A stretch of 64,000 nucleotides of DNA from Hydrogenovibrio crunogenus (GTDB lineage Bacteria > Pseudomonadota > Gammaproteobacteria > Thiomicrospirales > Thiomicrospiraceae): NCBI RefSeq assembly GCF_004786015.1, contig NZ_CP032096.1:434001-498000 (forward strand), in the 5' to 3' direction. Each line of letters starts with the position of its first letter. The first letter of the stretch is position 1. Positions 1 through 9,441 of the stretch are shown piece after piece. The translations under genes were made by a program, and so were the position numbers. A model generated the notes under the pieces. The model ran no database searches, was not told the origin of the DNA, and saw only the letters and a list, made by a program, of their open reading frames with translations.

Positions 1-776
1 TTGTCGATTTCAGAAATGCGGATGCCGTAAATGCGTTCCATCGTCATCACGTTATCGTTGGTGTGAGACCAGTAAATGTCGGGCACATACAATAAATCGG
101 AATGTTCAAAATTACGACGCAATTGCGAGGCATTGGAGGCTTCGCGCATCATGTCGAGTTCATCGAGAATGGTTTTTTCAAACTCTTCCACCACTTCAGT
201 CGGATGCAGGCGTTTCGATTCTTTCACCGCCGCTTCCAATAACTGTGCCAGAGATTTCATAATGGCAACATCTTGCTCGATCACCGGTTTGATGTCAGGA
301 CGAACCACTTTGACCACCACTTCAGAACCGTCATATAAGGTGGCAGCATGCACTTGTGCAATGGACGCCGAGGCCATGGGTTTAGGGTCGAAGCTGGCAT
401 ACGCTTCTTCGATAGGGCGTTTCAAACCCTTTTCGATGATGCTGATGGAATGTTGTTCGTCAAACGGCGGACAATCGTCCTGTAATTTTCTTAATTCGAC
501 CGAGATGTCTTCCGGTAGTAAATCTTTTCGAGTGGAAAGTGCCTGACCCAGTTTGATGAAAATCGGGCCAAGCTCTTCCAAAGCCAACCGGATCCGTTCA
601 CCACGGTTGCCTCTGGATTGAAAGCGCCAGTTCCAAGGTAGCAGCAAGTTGGCGACAATCAACCACGCATATTTGGTTTCACTTAAGACCAGTTTGTCGA
701 TTTGATAATGGGTGAGGACGCGATTGATTTTAATAATGCGAGTCAGTTGTCGAAAAGATTTACTAATGATATTCAT
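1..776 (-). CDS. ubiB: UbiB, ubiquinone biosynthesis ABC1-family kinase-like ATPase (N-terminal part; runs off left edge)
   Basis: I translated the minus strand from an ATG at 776 and it stays open to the window edge, giving about 258 residues of a family that is usually near 550. The N-terminal half contains the family signature FIKLGQALSTR, a variant of the KxGQ motif, and the alanine-rich ASASIAQVH stretch that replaces the usual P-loop of protein kinases. UbiB is a membrane-associated atypical kinase/ATPase needed for ubiquinone synthesis; the C-terminal membrane anchor would lie outside the window. It follows ubiJ by 13 bp on the same strand, in the conserved gammaproteobacterial order ubiE-ubiJ-ubiB, so it is almost certainly the last of these three in one transcript. 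Confidence 0.95.
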   Translation of the reverse strand, partial: MNIISKSFRQLTRIIKINRVLTHYQIDKLVLSETKYAWLIVANLLLPWNWRFQSRGNRGERIRLALEELGPIFIKLGQALSTRKDLLPEDISVELRKLQDDCPPFDEQHSISIIEKGLKRPIEEAYASFDPKPMASASIAQVHAATLYDGSEVVVKVVRPDIKPVIEQDVAIMKSLAQLLEAAVKESKRLHPTEVVEEFEKTILDELDMMREASNASQLRRNFEHSDLLYVPDIYWSHTNDNVMTMERIYGIRISEID

Positions 777-789
777 GTGTTGTCGTCAA

Positions 790-1410
790 TTAAGTGGAAG
801 AAGTGTTTTGCAGGCGTTGAATACGTTCAGCTAATTGATCCACCGCTTGGGAAGTTTGCTGTACATTTTGCGCAAATCGATTGATTTGTGAGTGGGTCGG
901 CAGCACTTCTATTTCGAACTGCAAATACTCTTTGAGCGTTTCGCCGATTTTCTGTTTAGCATCACGAGAAGATTTTTGGCCTTGTCGAACCGTGGAGCCG
1001 ACTTTGAATGCGATTAAATCACCGGTCACCTTAGACAACTGTTCTTCCCAGTCGATTTCTAAGGTCTTGACCGCTTCAATAAACGCTTCCGCCACCGTTT
1101 CATCGCCCGAAGTTTGGTAAGCTGGCTGGTTTTGAATCCAGTCGTTAACGGAAAACTTGAGGTGACAATCGGGGCTGCCCATTAAGTGATTCTGCACACT
1201 GAATGTGCCTTGCCCATCCGGCTGGATTTGATAGATCAGAAAAAAGGTTTGTGCAAAATCCGTCAATGTCAGTTGAATGACTTTTTCATCACAAGGGGCA
1301 AAGGCTTGACCTTGTTGATCATCCAGTTGAATCGCCTGGTTAAGCAGTGTTTCAAACAGTTTGGATAATGATGTTTTGACCAGGCCTGGTGAATTTTCTG
1401 ACGTGTCCAT
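790..1410 (-). CDS. ubiJ: UbiJ, SCP2-domain ubiquinone biosynthesis accessory factor
   Basis: A 206-residue protein with an SCP2 sterol-carrier-like domain in the first two thirds and a predicted coiled-coil tail rich in Gln and Leu. UbiJ binds the lipid intermediates of ubiquinone synthesis and scaffolds the soluble Ubi complex with UbiK. I chose the ATG at 1410 because AAAAGGA lies 6-7 bases upstream; a TTG eight codons earlier (1434) would overlap ubiE and lacks a ribosome site. It sits 11 bp after ubiE and 13 bp before ubiB. A copy of the iterated palindrome CCAGGCCTGG (1380-1389) is embedded in codons for SPGLVK near the N-terminus. Identity rests on gene order and the SCP2-like sequence. 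Confidence 0.88.
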   Translation of the reverse strand: MDTSENSPGLVKTSLSKLFETLLNQAIQLDDQQGQAFAPCDEKVIQLTLTDFAQTFFLIYQIQPDGQGTFSVQNHLMGSPDCHLKFSVNDWIQNQPAYQTSGDETVAEAFIEAVKTLEIDWEEQLSKVTGDLIAFKVGSTVRQGQKSSRDAKQKIGETLKEYLQFEIEVLPTHSQINRFAQNVQQTSQAVDQLAERIQRLQNTSST

Positions 1411-1421
1411 ACCGATTCCTT

Positions 1422-2186
1422 TTAGTATTTCCAACCGCGATGCAATGCCACAATGCCTTCAGACATGTTGAGGTATTCGGCTTTATCAAAGCCAGCCTCC
1501 AGCATCATTTGCTTGAGTGTTTCCTGGTCGGGGTGCATGCGGATCGACTCGGCCAGGTATTGATAGCTGGCTTCATCATCGGCGATGAGTTTTCCCATTT
1601 TCGGCAAGATACTGAAAGAATAAAAATCGTAGGCTTTGGCCAGTAATGGTTGAGTCACTTTGGAAAACTCCAGAACCATCAGTTGTCCACCTGGTTTCAA
1701 AACACGATAGATTTCTTCAAGTGCCTTGTCCTTGTTGGTGACGTTACGAAGCCCGAACGAAATGGTCACCAAATCAAAGGTGTTGTCAGGATAGGTCAGT
1801 GCTTCGGCATTAGTGATGGTGTAATCCACATTGCCGATGACGCCTTCATTGGTGAGGCGGTCACGCCCGACACGTACCATACTTTCATTGATGTCGGCGA
1901 GTACCACACGCCCGGTTTTACCGACACGTTTGGCGAAGGCTTTGGTTAAATCTCCAGTACCACCCGCTAAATCCAACACGACATTACCCGGACGGATGCC
2001 ACTGAGTTCAATCGCATGACGTTTCCATAGACGATGAATACCGAATGACATCACATCGTTCATAATGTCGTAATTGCCAGCCACCGAGTCAAACACGCCT
2101 TTTACTTTTTTAACTTTCTCTTCTAGTGGCACTTCGCTAAAGCCGAAATCAATGGTTTTTTTGGAGTGTGAATGCTCTGTTGTCAT
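1422..2186 (-). CDS. ubiE: UbiE, ubiquinone/menaquinone C-methyltransferase
   Basis: A 254-residue class I SAM-dependent methyltransferase, close to the family's usual 251. It shows the UbiE hallmarks: [15 protein letters not shown] near the N-terminus, the SAM-binding loop [12 protein letters not shown], and [15 protein letters not shown]. It catalyses the C-methylation of the benzoquinol ring in ubiquinone synthesis. The start at the ATG at 2186 matches the family length and has AGGA upstream; a GTG nine codons earlier (2213) is less likely. It is the first of the ubiE-ubiJ-ubiB run and follows a DUF971 gene at 44 bp. Confidence 0.96.
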   Translation of the reverse strand: MTTEHSHSKKTIDFGFSEVPLEEKVKKVKGVFDSVAGNYDIMNDVMSFGIHRLWKRHAIELSGIRPGNVVLDLAGGTGDLTKAFAKRVGKTGRVVLADINESMVRVGRDRLTNEGVIGNVDYTITNAEALTYPDNTFDLVTISFGLRNVTNKDKALEEIYRVLKPGGQLMVLEFSKVTQPLLAKAYDFYSFSILPKMGKLIADDEASYQYLAESIRMHPDQETLKQMMLEAGFDKAEYLNMSEGIVALHRGWKY

Positions 2187-2230
2187 AAAAGGCGTCCTAA
2201 TTAATGGATTCACTCGATGTTCAAGCGAAA

Positions 2231-2623
2231 TTACAGTAGTTGGGTTAAGTCGGTTGGCTCAATGTCCGGGTGTTTATGTCCGGCAAGTTGCAAGCGTTTT
2301 AAATAGTCTTGCCAATAAGCCGCTTGATGTTTGCCCAGTTTATAGAGCCATTCCCAGGTATAGATGCCTGAATCATGCCCGTCATCAAAATGCAGCTTGA
2401 TGGCATAGTTGCCGACAGGGGTGATGGCCTCGATATTGACAGCACGTTTGCCCACTTGCAGCACTTCCTGCCCGGGCGCATGCCCGGTCACTTCGGCTGA
2501 TTGTGAGTAAACACGCAGATACTCACACGGCAAATCAAACGTTTCGCCGGTATCAAACGTCACCACTAGCTGACGTGATGCTTGTTTGAGCTTGATATCA
2601 GTCGGTTGTGGAGTTGGTGCCAT
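2231..2623 (-). CDS. DUF971 (gamma-butyrobetaine hydroxylase N-terminal-like) protein
   Basis: A 130-residue soluble protein matching DUF971: [13 protein letters not shown], then [20 protein letters not shown] and WEWLYKLG. The fold is that of the N-terminal domain of gamma-butyrobetaine hydroxylases, but the catalytic oxygenase domain is absent. In gammaproteobacteria such genes are commonly found between hslU and ubiE, as here (15 bp after hslU, 44 bp before ubiE). A role in iron-sulfur cluster handling has been suggested for relatives, but nothing in this sequence proves it; no Cys cluster is present. Confidence 0.9.
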   Translation of the reverse strand: MAPTPQPTDIKLKQASRQLVVTFDTGETFDLPCEYLRVYSQSAEVTGHAPGQEVLQVGKRAVNIEAITPVGNYAIKLHFDDGHDSGIYTWEWLYKLGKHQAAYWQDYLKRLQLAGHKHPDIEPTDLTQLL

Positions 2624-2638
2624 AAAGTCCTCGATGTT

Positions 2639-3961
2639 TTACAGGATGTATTGTGAGAGATCTTGATCTTGCGATAGCTCTCCCAAACGATCATTCACAA
2701 ATGCTTCATCGATGATGACGGTTTCCTGACCGAAATCCGGTGCATTGAAAGACACTTCTTCCAGCAAATGCTCCATAACCGTATGTAGGCGTCGTGCACC
2801 GATGTTTTCGGTGGTCTCATTCACGTGGTAAGCAATTTCCGCCAAACGTTTGATGCCATCGCCGCTGAATTCGATTTTGACCCCTTCGGTTTTCAACAGC
2901 TCAATCGCTTGCGTGGTTAAAGCCGCTTTAGGTTCGGTCAAGATGCGGATAAAGTCTTCCACTTCCAACGATTTCAGCTCCACGCGAATCGGTAAACGCC
3001 CTTGTAATTCCGGAATCAAGTCCGATGGCTTCGCTAAATGGAAGGCACCGGATGCCACAAACAGAATGTGGTCGGTTTTGATCATGCCATATTTGGTCGA
3101 AACGGTCGACCCTTCAATCAAGGGTAACAAGTCCCGTTGAACGCCTTCACGAGAGACATCGCCGCCGCCCGACCCTTCTTGGCGTTTCGCGACCTTGTCG
3201 ATTTCATCAATGAAGACGATCCCATTCTGCTCAACGTTTTCAATCGCTTTGGTTTTCAAGTCTTCCTGATCAATGATGCGTTGTGCTTCCTCTTCGGTGA
3301 GCAATTTCATCGCCTGCTTGATGGGTAATTTACGCTTGTTCTTTTTGCCTTGGTTTAACCCTTGGAACATGTCTTGAAGTTGGTTGGTCATTTCTTCCAT
3401 ACCCGGCGCGCCCATGATTTCTACATGAGCGGGAGCCGCATTCAAATCGATTTCGATTTCTTTGTCGTCTAATTCCCCTTCGCGCAGGCGCTTGCGGAAT
3501 TTCTGGCGCGTTTCAGACATATGTTCATAGCTGTCTTCTTCCCGGCCACGAGCAGGCGGCAAAAGCACATCCAGGATTTTTTCTTCCGCTAGATCCTGAG
3601 CTTTGCTTTTGACGCCTTTCATCGCTTGTTCGCGTTGCATCTTAATGGCGTTTTCCACTAAGTCTTTAATGATTGAGTCCACTTCCCGGCCGACATAACC
3701 GACTTCGGTGTACTTGGTCGCTTCGACTTTAATGAAAGGAGCGTTCGCTAATTTAGCTAAACGGCGCGCAATTTCGGTTTTCCCAACCCCGGTCGGGCCA
3801 ATCATCAGAATATTTTTCGGGGTAACTTCTTGACGAAGCTCTTCAGGCAGTTGCATTCTGCGCCAACGGTTACGTAAAGCAATGGCAACGGATTTTTTCG
3901 CTTCTGCCTGACCAACGATATAGCTATCCAATTCGTGAACAATTTCCTTGGGTGTCATCAT
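2639..3961 (-). CDS. hslU: HslU, ATPase subunit of the HslUV (ClpYQ) protease
   Basis: A 441-residue AAA+ unfoldase; the E. coli protein has 443. The N-terminus [12 protein letters not shown] leads into [15 protein letters not shown]. The Walker A motif is GPTGVGKTE, the Walker [11 protein letters not shown], and the sensor/arginine-finger region [14 protein letters not shown]. The C-terminus DQDLSQYIL is the tail that docks into HslV. I placed the start at the ATG ATG pair (3961/3958); the open frame extends 36 codons further, but that stretch is not protein-like and crosses the dapF promoter region. hslV is not adjacent here: it lies at 8301 on the opposite strand, so the usual hslVU operon is split. 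hslU diverges from dapF across about 100 bp. Confidence 0.97.
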   Translation of the reverse strand: MMTPKEIVHELDSYIVGQAEAKKSVAIALRNRWRRMQLPEELRQEVTPKNILMIGPTGVGKTEIARRLAKLANAPFIKVEATKYTEVGYVGREVDSIIKDLVENAIKMQREQAMKGVKSKAQDLAEEKILDVLLPPARGREEDSYEHMSETRQKFRKRLREGELDDKEIEIDLNAAPAHVEIMGAPGMEEMTNQLQDMFQGLNQGKKNKRKLPIKQAMKLLTEEEAQRIIDQEDLKTKAIENVEQNGIVFIDEIDKVAKRQEGSGGGDVSREGVQRDLLPLIEGSTVSTKYGMIKTDHILFVASGAFHLAKPSDLIPELQGRLPIRVELKSLEVEDFIRILTEPKAALTTQAIELLKTEGVKIEFSGDGIKRLAEIAYHVNETTENIGARRLHTVMEHLLEEVSFNAPDFGQETVIIDEAFVNDRLGELSQDQDLSQYIL

Positions 3962-4062
3962 TTTGAGCGGGTTTCCTTCAATTCTGAGTTTTCGATTTTC
4001 GTGTAATTCGTTTATTATAAAGGAATTACTGTAATGAATGATATAAGGCACAGCAAAACACC

Positions 4063-4914
4063 ATGACAAACTTATTAAAATTTTCCAAAATGCAGGGTCT
4101 GGGCAATGACTTTATGGTGATTGACGCCACGCAAGAAACGATTACGCTCTCAACAGAAGAAATTCGTTTCTGGGCGAACCGCTATTTTGGCGTGGGGTTT
4201 GATCAGTTGCTCATGGTGGAAAATTCGGCACAGGTCGATGTGGATTTTCGTTATCGTATTTTCAATGCCGATGGTTCGGAGGTTCAACAGTGCGGCAACG
4301 GCGCGCGTTGTTTTGCCAAGTTTGTGTATGACCAAGGCTTAACCGATAAAACCGAGATACGAGTGGAAACGGCGTCAGGCATTATTGTGCTGTACATTAC
4401 CGAACAAGGTTGGGTGCGCGTAAATATGGGCGCGCCGAACTTTTTACCGCAAGCCTTGCCATTTGATATGCCGTTGGAATCGGAACAATATGAATTGGAT
4501 GTGGACGGAGAACGTTTTGAAATTGGTGCCGTGTCGATGGGGAACCCCCATGCGGTATTACGGGTGGCCGATTTAGGTGCCGCGCCTGTCGCCGAAGTGG
4601 GTGAAAAAATTGAATCGCACCGGTTGTTCCCGGAAAGAGTGAATGTGGGATTTGCTGAAACATCGGATCGTCAACATATCAAATTACGCGTTTATGAACG
4701 CGGTGCGGCAGAAACGTTAGCCTGCGGCACCGGAGCCTGTGCGGCCATGGTGGTGTTAAGAAACCTCGGAGAGGTGGACGATGTGGTGACGGTTTCGTTG
4801 CCTGGTGGTGATTTAGAGATTGAATGGAATGGTGATAAAAGTAGCCCGGTTTGGATGACTGGCCCCGCCGTCCATGTGTTTGATGGGGAAATTGCAAGAG
4901 GAGTACCTGCTTAG
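4063..4914 (+). CDS. dapF: DapF, diaminopimelate epimerase
   Basis: A 283-residue cofactor-independent epimerase that interconverts LL- and meso-diaminopimelate for lysine and peptidoglycan synthesis. N-terminus [15 protein letters not shown] is typical. The two catalytic cysteines are Cys77 (QQCGNGARC) and Cys221 (LACGTGACA), both intact. Its TAG stop overlaps by one base the GTG start of the DUF484 gene, and dapF-DUF484-xerC is a conserved gammaproteobacterial order, although two minus-strand genes separate xerC from the pair here. Confidence 0.97.
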   Translation: MTNLLKFSKMQGLGNDFMVIDATQETITLSTEEIRFWANRYFGVGFDQLLMVENSAQVDVDFRYRIFNADGSEVQQCGNGARCFAKFVYDQGLTDKTEIRVETASGIIVLYITEQGWVRVNMGAPNFLPQALPFDMPLESEQYELDVDGERFEIGAVSMGNPHAVLRVADLGAAPVAEVGEKIESHRLFPERVNVGFAETSDRQHIKLRVYERGAAETLACGTGACAAMVVLRNLGEVDDVVTVSLPGGDLEIEWNGDKSSPVWMTGPAVHVFDGEIARGVPA

Positions 4915-5585
4915 TGTCTAGCTTGATTAATGATATTCATGCCGAAGATGTGGCGAACTATTTGAACCGAAACCGTGAATTCTTTCATGTGTTTCCGAAT
5001 TTGTTGAATGAGTTGAGTATTCCGCATCCGAAAAGTGGCCATGAGGTTTCTTTATTGGAACGTCAGGTGTTTCAGTTAAGAGAGCAGCGAGACAGCCTGC
5101 AAGTTGAAGTGGACACACTGAAAGACATTGCCGGTGAAAACGGTGCCTTGTTGCATAAGGTGTATGATCTATCGTATGCCTTACTGGCGGCAGAGTCAGA
5201 GCAGGACGCCGTCAACGTGGTTTATGATGTGATGCACGAAGTCTTTACTGTTGAAGAAGTGACTATTATTTCTTGGGATGTCCCGAAAACATCGGTTCAT
5301 GGCGTAAATCAGCTAGGGATTTCCCAGGCCTGGTCAAAAAGCTTAAAAGAAACCTTACAGCCGGGTAAACCGGTTTGTGGCTTGTTGGAAGACAGTTGGC
5401 AGAAAGGGTTATTTCATACGGATCAAGCCATGCAGTCCGTTTGCGTGATTCCCTTGGGGCAGCAACGAGTGTGGGGTGCTTTGGCGCTGGGGGCGACCAC
5501 GGATCGTTTTAGCCCAGAGTTAGGCACTTACTTTTTAAAAGTGATGGGGCAGATGATCACGGCGCGATTGCAACGCCTGTTTTAA
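4914..5585 (+). CDS. DUF484 family protein (GAF-like)
   Basis: A 223-residue protein of the DUF484 family: VANYLNRNREFFHVFPNLL, then SLLERQVFQLREQ, followed by a GAF-like C-terminal half with FSPELGTYFLKVMGQMI. The GTG start overlaps the dapF stop by one base, so translation is probably coupled. Members are commonly found between dapF and xerC; the biochemical role is unknown. A copy of CCAGGCCTGG (5324-5333) is encoded within it as SQAWS. Confidence 0.9.
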   Translation: MSSLINDIHAEDVANYLNRNREFFHVFPNLLNELSIPHPKSGHEVSLLERQVFQLREQRDSLQVEVDTLKDIAGENGALLHKVYDLSYALLAAESEQDAVNVVYDVMHEVFTVEEVTIISWDVPKTSVHGVNQLGISQAWSKSLKETLQPGKPVCGLLEDSWQKGLFHTDQAMQSVCVIPLGQQRVWGALALGATTDRFSPELGTYFLKVMGQMITARLQRLF

Positions 5586-5636
5586 AGCTTATAAAAAGAC
5601 GATCATCTGGTTTCCGGATTGATTGAGCCTAAGCCG

Positions 5637-6506
5637 TTAAGCGGTGCGACCTTTTCGACGCGTGACCAGCATTGCAAAAGCCGCGCCCGTGATGAACATC
5701 AATAAAGAATAAGTCACCGCGGGAATCATCATGGTGCTGTTGCCGATTAAAGTGCCGGCCACCACCAATGCCAAGGTTCCATTCTGAATCCCGACTTCAA
5801 AACCGATGGAGGTGGATTGCGCTTCCGACAATTTAGCCCACTTCGCAAGATAGACCCCTAATATCAAGACCGCAATATTCAAGACCAAAGTCGCTAACCC
5901 CGCTTGCATAAAAAAGTTCATCATATTGTCGGCATTTTTCAATACAATCAAAGCAATGATGAAGAATAAAAAGACCACCGAGAACCACTTTAAAACGTGT
6001 TCGATTTTAGCGGCGATCTGAGACCAACGCGCCAACACCAGCATGCCAAGTGCGACTGGAATCACGGTAATCACTAACAGTTGTATGATGGTTTTGACAA
6101 TCGGCAAACTGAACTCAGTGGCGTTGCCCATGAAATAAGTCATACTCAATGCTGTGATGATTGGAATGCTGAAAGGGGCAATGAGACTGACCACGGCGGT
6201 CAAACTGATTGAAAGTGATACATCGCCTTTCGATAAATAGGTGAACATGTTCGAAGTCGCGCCGCCGGGTGCCAAAGCGATGATCATTAACCCCACTGCA
6301 ATTTCCGGTGGCAGTTTGAATGCCAAGGCAATGAAGAAAGCCACCAATGGCAATAGCAGCATTTGCCCAATCAGACCAATTCCCATTGCTTTGGGGGAGG
6401 CCAATACATTTTTGAAATCAGCAGGTCGAAGAGATAAGCCCATTCCAAACATAATCAAGAAAAGGGCCAAAGGTAGAATCACTTGGGTCAGTAAGTCAGC
6501 AGTCAT
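5637..6506 (-). CDS. BASS-family (bile acid:Na+ symporter-like) membrane transporter
   Basis: A 289-residue integral membrane protein with about nine hydrophobic segments. It has the BASS-type motif IALAPGGATSNMFTYLSKGD followed by LSISLTAVVSLIAP, and FEVGIQNGTLALVV late in the protein. BASS proteins are sodium-coupled symporters for organic anions such as bile acids or pyruvate; the substrate here cannot be read from sequence. With the nitroreductase it forms a minus-strand pair inserted between DUF484 and xerC, and it runs convergent with DUF484. Confidence 0.88.
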   Translation of the reverse strand: MTADLLTQVILPLALFLIMFGMGLSLRPADFKNVLASPKAMGIGLIGQMLLLPLVAFFIALAFKLPPEIAVGLMIIALAPGGATSNMFTYLSKGDVSLSISLTAVVSLIAPFSIPIITALSMTYFMGNATEFSLPIVKTIIQLLVITVIPVALGMLVLARWSQIAAKIEHVLKWFSVVFLFFIIALIVLKNADNMMNFFMQAGLATLVLNIAVLILGVYLAKWAKLSEAQSTSIGFEVGIQNGTLALVVAGTLIGNSTMMIPAVTYSLLMFITGAAFAMLVTRRKGRTA

Positions 6507-6557
6507 TATTTTAAAATCTTAAAGTAGTTAAAAAGTGTTCGTATTTTACCGAATTTT

Positions 6558-7229
6558 TTAATCAAAGAACTGGGTAAAGCTCTCAACCGGCTCTCTTTCG
6601 GTTCGGTATTGATTGACGGGGTGGTTGTTGTCTTCATAACCAATGGCCATGCCGCCGACCAGAATTTTATCGTCAGGCACTTTCAGTGTTTGTCGAACGA
6701 TGTCTGGGTATTCGCCTAATGCGCCTTGTGGACAGGTGGCGAGTCCTTGTTCAGAAGCGAGCAACATAATGTTTTGCAAAAACATGCCATAGTCCAGATA
6801 AGAGCCGGTTTCAAGCACATTATCCATCCAGAAAAAGAGAGCCACTGGCGCATCAAATGCTCGGTAATTGGCAGCCCATTGTTTTTTCTGTTTATCTTTA
6901 TCTTCCCTGGCGATGTTCAGCGCGCCATAGAGCTGCTTCCCGGTCTCGACTCGGCGTTGTTTATAAGGCGGCACCCAAGTTTTCGGGTAGTATTGGTACT
7001 GCATCTCTCCGCGCTGACCAGCATTAAATTGTGCCAGCATTTTAGCTTCCAACATCTGCTTGGTCTGACCGGATACCACGGAAACCTGCCAAGGTTGCGT
7101 GTTGACACCGGAAGGTGCGCGGCGAGCTAACTCCAAAATTTGATAAATTTGTTTTTCATCGACGGCCTTGTCTAGAAAGGCACGGGCAGAATGTCGAGCT
7201 TTAATGGCTTCAGATACTGTTTGTGTCAT
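6558..7229 (-). CDS. Nitroreductase family FMN-dependent oxidoreductase
   Basis: A 223-residue nitroreductase-fold flavoprotein. The N-terminus carries RHSARAFLDKAVDEKQI and ARRAPSGVNTQPWQV, the FMN-phosphate-binding pattern, and the C-terminal half has LATCPQGALGEYPDIVR and GMAIGYEDN. Members reduce nitro groups, quinones or other substrates with NAD(P)H through a bound FMN; the true substrate is unknown. It lies 51 bp upstream of the BASS gene on the same strand, so the two could share a transcript, and it diverges from xerC. Confidence 0.92.
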   Translation of the reverse strand: MTQTVSEAIKARHSARAFLDKAVDEKQIYQILELARRAPSGVNTQPWQVSVVSGQTKQMLEAKMLAQFNAGQRGEMQYQYYPKTWVPPYKQRRVETGKQLYGALNIAREDKDKQKKQWAANYRAFDAPVALFFWMDNVLETGSYLDYGMFLQNIMLLASEQGLATCPQGALGEYPDIVRQTLKVPDDKILVGGMAIGYEDNNHPVNQYRTEREPVESFTQFFD

Positions 7230-7298
7230 AATTTTCTCGCATAAAGGGGCCCAATTTTATTTAAAATAAGGCCTTAACTCAGATCAGAGGTCATCATT

Positions 7299-8252
7299 TT
7301 GAGTGATTATCAACGCTTTATCAAGCAATTAAAGCTAGAAAACAAGTCCGAGCATACGATATCAAACTATCAGCGGGATTTGATGGGTTTACTGGTGTTT
7401 TATTTAGGGGAATTCCTTGAACGTCCATTAGACGAAAAAGCTCTTAAAAGTGACCAGGCCTGGGCGTTTTTAGATCAATTTGATGATTGGCAAGCGATTC
7501 AGCTGCCGGTGTTGCAAGCCTTTATTGCGTCTCGTATGCAACAGGGCATTGCCGCCCGTAGCATTGCTCGACAATTATCGGCTATTCGAGCCTTCTACGC
7601 TTTTTTGATTGAGCAAGGTAGAGCCTTACACAACCCGGCAAAAGGACTGAAAGCGCCTAAACAACCCAAAGCGCTGCCTAAAAGTTTGGATGTGGATTTG
7701 ACACGACAGCTCTTGGAACAACCATTGAAAACCTGGCAGGACGTGCGTGACCAAGCCATTTTTGAAATTTTGTATTCCGGTGGTTTGCGAGTCTCCGAAC
7801 TGGTGGAGTTGGACTTGTCTCCTGGATTGGATGGCTTGGCTTCAGGTTGGGTTCGGGTGCTCGGGAAAGGGCAGAAAGAACGAGATGCCCCTGTCGGACA
7901 ACCGGCACAAAAGGCACTGCATCGTTGGCTTGAGATTCGATCTGACTATGCCAAGCCAGGAGAACAAGCCGTTTTCGTTAACCGATTTGGGAAGCGGCTA
8001 GGGGTCAGGAGTATTCAAACACAGCTGGATAAAAGAACCTTGCAAGCAGGGCTGCCCACCAAAATGTCGCCTCATAGATTGCGGCACGCCTGTGCAACGC
8101 ATGTGTTAGAATCTAGCGGAGATTTAAGGGCGGTACAAGAGATGCTAGGCCATGCCAATCTGTCGACCACACAGATTTATACCAAGCTGGATCTGCAACA
8201 TTTAGCCACGGTGTATGACAAAGCGCATCCCAGAGCAAAGAAAAAGCCTTAG
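7299..8252 (+). CDS. xerC: XerC, tyrosine recombinase for chromosome dimer resolution
   Basis: A 317-residue tyrosine recombinase. The catalytic set is complete: Arg164 (GGLRVSEL), Lys190, His259 and Arg262 (HRLRHACATH), His285 (LGHANLST) and nucleophile Tyr294 (IYTKLD). The N-terminal SAM-like domain is slightly longer than usual (residues about 40-70). The start is a TTG at 7299 with AGAGG eight bases upstream; no ATG or GTG fits the conserved N-terminus. XerC acts with XerD at dif to resolve chromosome dimers. It precedes hslV by 48 bp. A CCAGGCCTGG copy (7454-7463) encodes DQAW at residues 52-55. Confidence 0.95.
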   Translation: MSDYQRFIKQLKLENKSEHTISNYQRDLMGLLVFYLGEFLERPLDEKALKSDQAWAFLDQFDDWQAIQLPVLQAFIASRMQQGIAARSIARQLSAIRAFYAFLIEQGRALHNPAKGLKAPKQPKALPKSLDVDLTRQLLEQPLKTWQDVRDQAIFEILYSGGLRVSELVELDLSPGLDGLASGWVRVLGKGQKERDAPVGQPAQKALHRWLEIRSDYAKPGEQAVFVNRFGKRLGVRSIQTQLDKRTLQAGLPTKMSPHRLRHACATHVLESSGDLRAVQEMLGHANLSTTQIYTKLDLQHLATVYDKAHPRAKKKP

Positions 8253-8300
8253 AAAATCTGAGTACACAGCAATCAATTAGCAAATGGAAAGAGATAACTC

Positions 8301-8852
8301 ATGAGCGAACAAACCTTTCACGGAACCACAATTTTATGCGCCAAACGAAATGGCGAAATGGTCATCGGCGGCGATGGTCAAGTCACGTTGGGACACGTTG
8401 TGATGAAAGGCAATGCCCGTAAAGTCCGCCGACTTTATAATGGTAAAATCCTTGCGGGCTTTGCCGGTGCAACTGCGGATGCCTTTACGTTGTTTGAACG
8501 TTTCGAAGGTAAGCTGCAAACGCACAATGGACAATTGATGCGTGCCGCAGTTGAAATGGCGAAAGACTGGCGTACCGATCGTGCTTTACGAAAGCTGGAA
8601 GCCATGATGCTGGTTGCTGATGCCGACAATATGTTATTGATTTCAGGGACGGGTGATGTCATTGAACCGGCACATGATTTTATTTCGATTGGTTCTGGTG
8701 GCAGCTATGCGCATTCAGCCGCGCAAGCCTTGATGGATAATACAGACTTATCGGCCAAAGACGTGGTGGAAAAAGCGTTGAATATTGCAGCTGATTTATG
8801 TATCTACACCAACCATAATTTAACCATTGAAAGCTTGAATAAAGAGGATTAA
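8301..8852 (+). CDS. hslV: HslV, peptidase subunit of the HslUV protease
   Basis: A 183-residue proteasome-like threonine peptidase. It begins [19 protein letters not shown]: an eight-residue propeptide, with Thr9 predicted to become the N-terminal nucleophile after processing. [19 protein letters not shown] and [15 protein letters not shown] are family hallmarks. It pairs with HslU encoded at 2639-3961, but lies about 4.3 kb away on the other strand, downstream of xerC. yqhA follows after 4 bp, so the two are probably cotranscribed. Confidence 0.96.
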   Translation: MSEQTFHGTTILCAKRNGEMVIGGDGQVTLGHVVMKGNARKVRRLYNGKILAGFAGATADAFTLFERFEGKLQTHNGQLMRAAVEMAKDWRTDRALRKLEAMMLVADADNMLLISGTGDVIEPAHDFISIGSGGSYAHSAAQALMDNTDLSAKDVVEKALNIAADLCIYTNHNLTIESLNKED

Positions 8853-8856
8853 ACGC

Positions 8857-9426
8857 ATGGAAAATCAAGCAAGCTCTCCAGCGCCGGATAAGCATCCAGA
8901 ACAACAAGGTTTGGCCGAAAAATACTTTGAGGGCGTTCTGTGGAACAGCCGTTTTGTGGTGTTGTTCGCCGTTGTTGCCAGTCTGATTATGGCGTTTGGC
9001 ATTTTTTATTTGACGGCGATTGATGTGTACTACACCATGGCGCATCTGATGCATTATCACGAATTGGGCGATGCAGAAAGAGCTGCGTTGAAATCGCAGA
9101 CCGTCGCCCATGTGGTCGGCTCGGTCGATGGGTTTCTGTTGGGCACCATTATGCTGATTTTCTCTTTAGGCTTATATGAATTGTTTATTTCTAAAATCGA
9201 TGCGGCCACTGGCAATAAAAGTTCCAGCAAGATTTTGATTATCAACTCTTTGGATGACTTGAAAGACAAGCTGGCAAAAGTCATTCTATTGATTTTAATC
9301 GTGATGTTCTTCGAGCAGGCATTGTTCTTAAAACCAACCGCACCGCTTGAGTTACTGTATTACTCATTAGCGATTATGTTGGTAGCACTCGCATTGTATT
9401 TATCACACAAAGCGTATCAGCACTAA
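8857..9426 (+). CDS. YqhA/UPF0114 family inner-membrane protein
   Basis: A 189-residue membrane protein of the UPF0114 (YqhA) family, recognised from the N-terminal WNSRFVVLFAVVASLIM, the second hydrophobic segment FLLGTIMLIFSLGLYELF, and SLDDLKDKLAKVILLILIV. Four hydrophobic helices are evident. An additional hydrophilic N-terminus of about 35 residues precedes the first helix. Function is unknown. It lies 4 bp after hslV and is followed at once by the perfect palindrome at 9442. Confidence 0.85.
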   Translation: MENQASSPAPDKHPEQQGLAEKYFEGVLWNSRFVVLFAVVASLIMAFGIFYLTAIDVYYTMAHLMHYHELGDAERAALKSQTVAHVVGSVDGFLLGTIMLIFSLGLYELFISKIDAATGNKSSSKILIINSLDDLKDKLAKVILLILIVMFFEQALFLKPTAPLELLYYSLAIMLVALALYLSHKAYQH

Positions 9427-9441
9427 AGCACTTTTCTGATC

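Noticed and set aside
76-546. A 156-residue plus-strand open frame at the left edge
   Set aside because: It is antisense to ubiB, whose minus-strand translation is a clear family member.
3962-4069. A 36-residue N-terminal extension of HslU
   Set aside because: It crosses the hslU/dapF promoter gap and overlaps the dapF start; known HslU proteins start at the chosen ATG.
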